In this document: positions 43,245 to 52,500 of the stretch, piece after piece
How positions within the stretch are numbered: the stretch's first letter is position 1
Layout: every line of letters starts with the position of its first letter
Assembly (NCBI GenBank): GCA_012295275.1
Contig: CM022667.1
Span: 13,330,916 to 13,383,415, forward strand
Origin: Chrysomallon squamiferum
Lineage: Eukaryota; Mollusca; Gastropoda; Neomphalida; Peltospiridae
Direction of reading: 5' to 3'
DNA: 52,500 nt
Program-made: the position numbers and the translations under genes
Notes under the pieces: generated by a model
What the model was told of the DNA's origin: nothing
Database searches by the model: none
What the model saw: only the letters and a program-made list of their open reading frames with translations

Positions 43245-44942
43245 TGCATATGTATGTGTCTGTGTGTGTATATATATATATATTGTATATTGTACTATAC
43301 GTATGTATATATGTACATATGCACATATCGTTATGTAAAAAATATTTATTTTGAACTATATTTAATAATCATTAATATTAATTTGTGCTGAATTATCGTT
43401 AAACGTTCAGTCAAAAGATTTATCTACTTTTTATTTAATACATATTTAATATGACCTATTCTGTATCAACAAAAACAAAAAATGTTGGTGAAAAACACTA
43501 TTTATGGAAATTCTCACAAAATAACAGCTAATATGAATATTATCGTGACATTTTCTCCACATTAGACTACATACAGTTTGGGTTTAGAAAAATTTGATTT
43601 TAATGTTGATAATAGATGAATTACGTTTAAGAACTAAATTACTAAGTGCTTAACTGAGATGTACCCAGTTTTTATATGCTTTCATACCATCTACACGTGT
43701 TTGTTTTTTATGTCAGCCCACCATGATCCATTATCAGCATCTTTAGAAAAATAATAATATTAATAACAAACAACCCCTTCTTAAGTTTCCTGTTTTCATC
43801 TTAAGTTAAAATAAGTGCATCTAGATAAATGCTGATATATAATATCTTTGTTTATCTCATAAGTGTAACAACCTCTGCATATTTTGGTTATTTTTTTTGA
43901 AAAATGCCAGTGTCAGATTACATCCGAGACAAAATAAGTAAATAATGCGTAAGATTTTTTAACACTAAACAAATGATCTTCGTATTTAATAAAATGTTAA
44001 ATTGTCTACACTTTTCAGTTTTCCTACTTATATAATTATAACTGATTTTCTAAACTTTCTTTTGTTGTTGTCATTTTATGGTCTGTTGAAACAGACTTTA
44101 AAATGGTTTACAAAGTTTAGTTATATATGTACAATGCAAATGTTAAACTGATAAACTGATTTTCACCACATATAAGCAATAATGATTAAATAACTTTTCC
44201 ATATTTACTATTTATTTTATTAAAAAATATATCAATGATAATACACTTTTGTGAGTAGTGGTACAATTTTATCCTTCAATAGCCTGATACTATGTCAGTA
44301 TGTGATACAGTATAAATGAGTATGTGATTTAGCTTATAGACCTTTGGACTTGCTTTGTCACTTTTTTTTTTCTTTCCTTCTTTATAACATTCTGTGCAAT
44401 CAATGAATCATATTAATATTTTTTAAGTTGTTTTTTTGATGTTTTCTTAGTTTCAGTTCTGGTTTTAATTTTTATATATGTATATCATATTAACCGTTAA
44501 TGTGTATTTAATCATTTTCATCTTCCAGTCGAGTTTTCTAAATTTGTAATGGAAATTTTGAATGAACCAAAATTACAATCTGAACACCGAATTAATAAAT
44601 TATTATAAAACTGGGTTTTAATTTAATTTTCAAATTATTTCAAATTTTAAATTTGTTTTAATCATCAGTACCAAGTGAGCGCACGTGACCAGGGAGGTTG
44701 ATAGCATTCTGATTCTGTGATACCGCACGTACGCATCGCTTTTTTATAAAATGAACTACGACAAAAAAAAAGACAAAAAAATCAAACACCGCCATCGGCT
44801 GACATACCAGTTGTCATTTTCTTACCTCTTCTAAAAACTTCGTAACATTGTAAACTTTGTCATGAATTATTAACATCGCCGATTTGGAATCTTTGTTTTC
44901 CTTCACCTCTGCGAGGCGAAATATTTTAGTTTCCTCCGTCAT
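39283..44942 (-). CDS. CYB5: Cytochrome b5, complete, six coding exons
   Basis: Seen: six exons on the minus strand (44826-44942, 42043-42079, 41490-41581, 41062-41088, 39638-39672, 39283-39376), all with GT-AG borders, join into 134 codons including the stop, giving 133 residues. The haem domain (about residues 5-82) holds both axial histidines, His40 in HPGG and His64 in GHST, at the standard 24-residue spacing. A polar linker (83-105) leads to a C-terminal hydrophobic anchor (about 106-127) and a short tail ending AASK. Known: this is the layout of microsomal or outer-mitochondrial cytochrome b5, a tail-anchored carrier passing electrons to desaturases, P450s and other acceptors. Length fits the family. 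The first in-frame ATG gives the usual MTEE-type start; the open frame extends upstream only to a GTG. ER versus mitochondrial targeting cannot be decided by eye. The gene is head to head with TAT and tail to tail with the 31-kb membrane-protein gene. Confidence 0.96.
39638..39672 (-). CDS. CYB5: CYB5 coding exon 5, 35-nt linker exon
   Basis: Encodes [11 protein letters not shown] and two bases of the next asparagine codon. It is a Pro/Ser-rich flexible linker. The acceptor is tatcag and the donor gtaagt. It lies only 55 bp from the foldback element that fills most of intron 4. Confidence 0.92.
39728..40607. mobile_element. 880-bp foldback (long inverted repeat) element in CYB5 intron 4
   Basis: Left arm 39728-40002 and right arm 40335-40607 are inverted copies of each other at high identity with small indels. 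The centre is about 330 bp of unrelated DNA. The ends read GGGTCATTCCGTGTCAAATC and its complement. Both ends are flanked by TATT (39724-39727 and 40608-40611), a possible 4-bp target duplication, though AT-rich context weakens this. There is no open frame of note, so it is non-autonomous (MITE or foldback type). The superfamily is not assigned. Confidence 0.85.
41062..41088 (-). CDS. CYB5: CYB5 coding exon 4, 27-nt linker micro-exon
   Basis: Encodes SERKNKDIK, the charged start of the linker between haem domain and anchor. It begins and ends in phase 0, so skipping it would keep the frame. The acceptor is ttttag and the donor gtttgt, a weaker donor than its neighbours. Confidence 0.88.
41490..41581 (-). 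CDS. CYB5: CYB5 coding exon 3 (haem-ligand His64)
   Basis: 92 nt completing the haem domain, from the split glycine through [20 protein letters not shown] to YYVGDIHQ. His64 in GHST is the second axial ligand. The acceptor is ttatag and the donor gtaagt. It ends in phase 0. Confidence 0.95.
42043..42079 (-). CDS. CYB5: CYB5 coding exon 2 (haem-ligand His40)
   Basis: A 37-nt mini-exon encoding [12 protein letters not shown] plus the first base of a glycine codon (phase 1). It carries the first axial haem ligand in the diagnostic HPGG motif. The acceptor ends atag and the donor is gtgagt. It is too short to show up as an open reading frame and was found by looking for the missing cytochrome b5 core. 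Confidence 0.95.
43098..43404. repeat. Inverted repeat with 44-bp arms in CYB5 intron 1
   Basis: 43098-43141 and 43361-43404 are reverse complements with one mismatch, built around TTCAGCACAAATTAATATTA. The 219-bp spacer contains a (TG)n run (43210-43242), (TA)n and GTAT repeats. It is probably a small MITE whose centre has become microsatellite, or a hairpin-derived repeat. No target duplication is evident. Confidence 0.75.
44826..44942 (-). CDS. CYB5: CYB5 coding exon 1
   Basis: 117 nt, residues 1-39, from MTEETK to FLEE. The donor GAG|gtaag reads from 44826 downward and leaves phase 0. It covers the N-terminal beta strands of the haem domain. The 5' untranslated region must start somewhere above 44942; no TATA box is obvious there. 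An inverted CCAAT lies near 45005. Confidence 0.95.
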
Positions 44943-45059
44943 TTCAGCAAGACCCAGCAGACATAGACTGAACGTGTCGTCGACTGGTATCCCCACTTGT
45001 ACTGAACCAATAAAGAGTGTGTCTATTGAACCTGAACCGAAATGAATAAAGAAATGTGT

Positions 45060-45284
45060 GTAGCTGACCTAACAATATGACAACAAATCATATGAATATT
45101 GAGATTATTTTTCTTTCTTTCTTAGCCTATTCAGTATTCGATGTTATGAAAACTGCATTAGACACTGATTAAAACTGAATCAGCAACGTTTTATAACCGG
45201 TAACTTATTAAACAGTTTTGTTAACGGAAGATGTCTATGCACCTGCTTGTTATTGCAAAAATTTAAAGTAACAACAATGTACCA

Positions 45285-45339
<55 letters not shown>

Positions 45340-45614
45340 CATTTTATTATTATTATAAAAGAGCAAACGTTAGAAACATATCATTATTACTATACAATGA
45401 TTTAATTTATAACCAGAACCTGTCTATAAAGCAAGCCTTAAATCATTCAAGCATTAAAAACAGATCGACAATACACTCTGTACTCTTTAGGCGACGTCAC
45501 GGTCTGATAAACTTGTAAGAAAATGCCAAGGCCACTGCTTTTAGATATTTTAAGGAGGATGACATTTATAAACTACTGCTGCCACCCGACAATTTATTAA
45601 GTGCTACAATGTTT

Positions 45615-45645
<31 letters not shown>

Positions 45646-45935
45646 TGTTTTTATTCAGTAAGACTAAATAAATAAAGGTTTCTATTTTTGTTTTTTAAAT
45701 ATTAAAATATTGTTTTAAAGACACGGTGAAACGGATCCATAGTCATTTTCTCCTGCGCCATTTTTTTTTTTATTTTATTTTTTTTTTTATATGCACAAGA
45801 ACACAAAAATCAATATGCAAAAAAGAAAAGACAAAAATGATGTAACTGTATTTCTTTTAATGAATGTTTCTGATTGATATTATTAAAAGAAAAGGGAAGA
45901 AATAATATATGTTGCAAAAGGCCAGTGTTTTATGT
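45060..45935. other. Intergenic DNA between CYB5 and TAT
   Basis: (AAT)n at 45286-45337, (ATTT)n at 45609-45646 and poly-T near 45763-45789. No exon. A short open frame at 45336-45518 is not convincing. Confidence 0.7.
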
Positions 45936-45999
45936 AAACCAATCAAATATCTAATATCAGTACCTGCCCATTTCATTAACCAATCAGAAGCTGAGTTTA

Positions 46000-46090
46000 T
46001 AGGTTAATTGGAATTTGTCAAGGTCATCAAAATCAACACGTTTTCCTATTAATAATTCACCTACTATCTGCGGGTACGTTTTATATACGG
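46000..46090 (+). promoter_or_regulatory. Candidate TAT promoter and non-coding first exon
   Basis: Inference. TAT coding exon 1 has an acceptor before its ATG, so a 5' exon should lie upstream. Bases 46090-46096 give CGG|gtaagtat, close to the ideal donor, and would make an intron of 869 bp. Upstream are two ACCAATCA boxes (CCAAT at 45939 and 45980) and TCAAGGTCA at 46018-46026, an extended nuclear-receptor half-site of the FTZ-F1/ERR type. No cDNA evidence; the true start site is unknown. Confidence 0.4.
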
Positions 46091-46348
46091 GTAAGTATAA
46101 TTCCAGTAATGCATTTTAATAATATTTTTGTTTTTCCGATATTTATTTATTATACGGTGTCAGAATGTTATATATTAGAAACATTTAGTTCGTGATTTCT
46201 TGTTTACCATTTCAACCATTTGTTTGATGTGTTTATGAATGTTTTTTATATTGATCATTTGTTGTAACAAATTACAATGTAACAGTGACAACCACAATGA
46301 CGTACAAGTTTAGCACAAATTCACAAATTCCTTCCACTCATATATATG

Positions 46349-46349
46349 T

Positions 46350-46390
<41 letters not shown>

Positions 46391-46822
46391 AAATACATAC
46401 TGCAATTTGATACACCTTTTGATAGACACATATATGTGTGTGGGTGGGTGGAACTACAGCACTCAGTTTATTTTATAACATTCTCCAGAGAAAAACCAAT
46501 AGTGAGCATAAATATGGGGAAATATATGTGTTTAGACATTTATTTTAGTCAGTTATAGTATTTCTTAATTCAATATCATCCCACTTATTAATCCATTTAA
46601 TTATTTATCCTGTCGTGTCTGGTTTTTAATGCATGTGGTTCTTTTATTTATCTGATATACATTTATAAGCTTTTTTGTTACAAGGAAGAATCCAAAATCC
46701 TATTCAAGATGGATATGAAATAATCCCAGCTCTTTAAAAATAACACACACACACATACACACACTCTACATACTATATACTACATACATACATACATACA
46801 TACATACATACATACATACATG
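46349..46822. repeat. (CA)n and (CATA)n in the presumed first TAT intron
   Basis: (CA)n at 46351-46388 and (CATA)n at 46783-46821, with unique DNA between. Confidence 0.92.
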
Positions 46823-46977
46823 TGTATGCATTTTAATCATGTGAAATAATAATTATCTTCTAAACACTTCTCTTGAACCTTGTATTGTCTTTGTGTCGAT
46901 CTGTTTTCAGCTTATTTTTAATCTACTTGTAAGTAATAATTATCTTTCATGCTATTCAGATAAACTGATAAACCAAA

Positions 46978-52366
<5,389 letters not shown>

Positions 52367-52500
52367 GTAAGAAGTTGTACTTTACGTTTATAAGCTTTGT
52401 TTTTTTTCTGCTAATTTTAATTATTTTATTTAGTTTACTGCATTAACTTGTGAATGTTGATTTTTATTAAAAAAAAAAAAAATATTTTTATTTACTGTGT

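Noticed and set aside
44943-44996. N-terminal extension of cytochrome b5 (about 18 residues)
   Set aside because: The extension would start at GTG, not ATG, and no other in-frame ATG exists. The family-typical start is at 44942.
45336-45518. 60-codon frame upstream of TAT
   Set aside because: AT-rich, begins in an ATT repeat, no motif, and lies between two gene starts.

Overview
This is animal nuclear DNA. It has GT-AG introns of about 0.26-2.7 kb, AT-rich intergenic sequence and very many simple repeats. Two protein-coding genes can be identified with confidence: a cytochrome b5 and the 5' half of a tyrosine aminotransferase. A third, probable two-exon gene encodes a small membrane protein. 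The repeat style (long GA/TC and CA/GT runs, GTAT and TCTG tetranucleotides, AGT/ATT/GTT trinucleotide mosaics) and the protein sequences suggest an invertebrate, most likely a lophotrochozoan and perhaps a mollusc. That placement is an inference; nothing in the window names the species.

Layout. Positions 1-29,400 form a gene-poor domain packed with microsatellites, with islands of unique sequence between them. A few islands carry promoter-like features (ETS-type CCGGAAG sites, ATGGCGGC starts, a good start codon followed by a consensus splice donor), but I cannot prove an exon there. From about 29.5 kb the sequence becomes AT-rich and less dense in repeats, and the genes begin. A plus-strand gene with coding exons 31143-31419 and 31944-32128 encodes a predicted single-pass membrane protein of about 153 residues that I do not recognise. 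Downstream lies 1.3 kb of degenerate minisatellite containing four 66-bp units. The minus-strand cytochrome b5 gene is complete, with six coding exons between 39283 and 44942 and 133 residues. It faces the membrane-protein gene tail to tail. The plus-strand tyrosine aminotransferase gene starts at 46978 and runs off the right edge. Five coding exons (224 residues) are present, and the exon with the PLP-binding lysine is outside. CYB5 and TAT are head to head, with about 2 kb between their start codons.

Mobile or structural DNA. An 880-bp foldback element (39728-40607) with arms of about 275 bp lies in CYB5 intron 4. A smaller inverted repeat (44-bp arms, 43098-43404) lies in CYB5 intron 1. 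TAT introns 4 and 5 hold several degenerate tandem repeats.

Function. Cytochrome b5 is a tail-anchored haem electron carrier and TAT catalyses the first step of tyrosine breakdown. Their adjacency may allow shared regulation but does not show a common pathway. I found no rRNA, convincing tRNA, CRISPR array or viral gene, and no clear new multi-gene system. The items most worth a second look are the unrecognised membrane protein and the two intronic inverted repeats.
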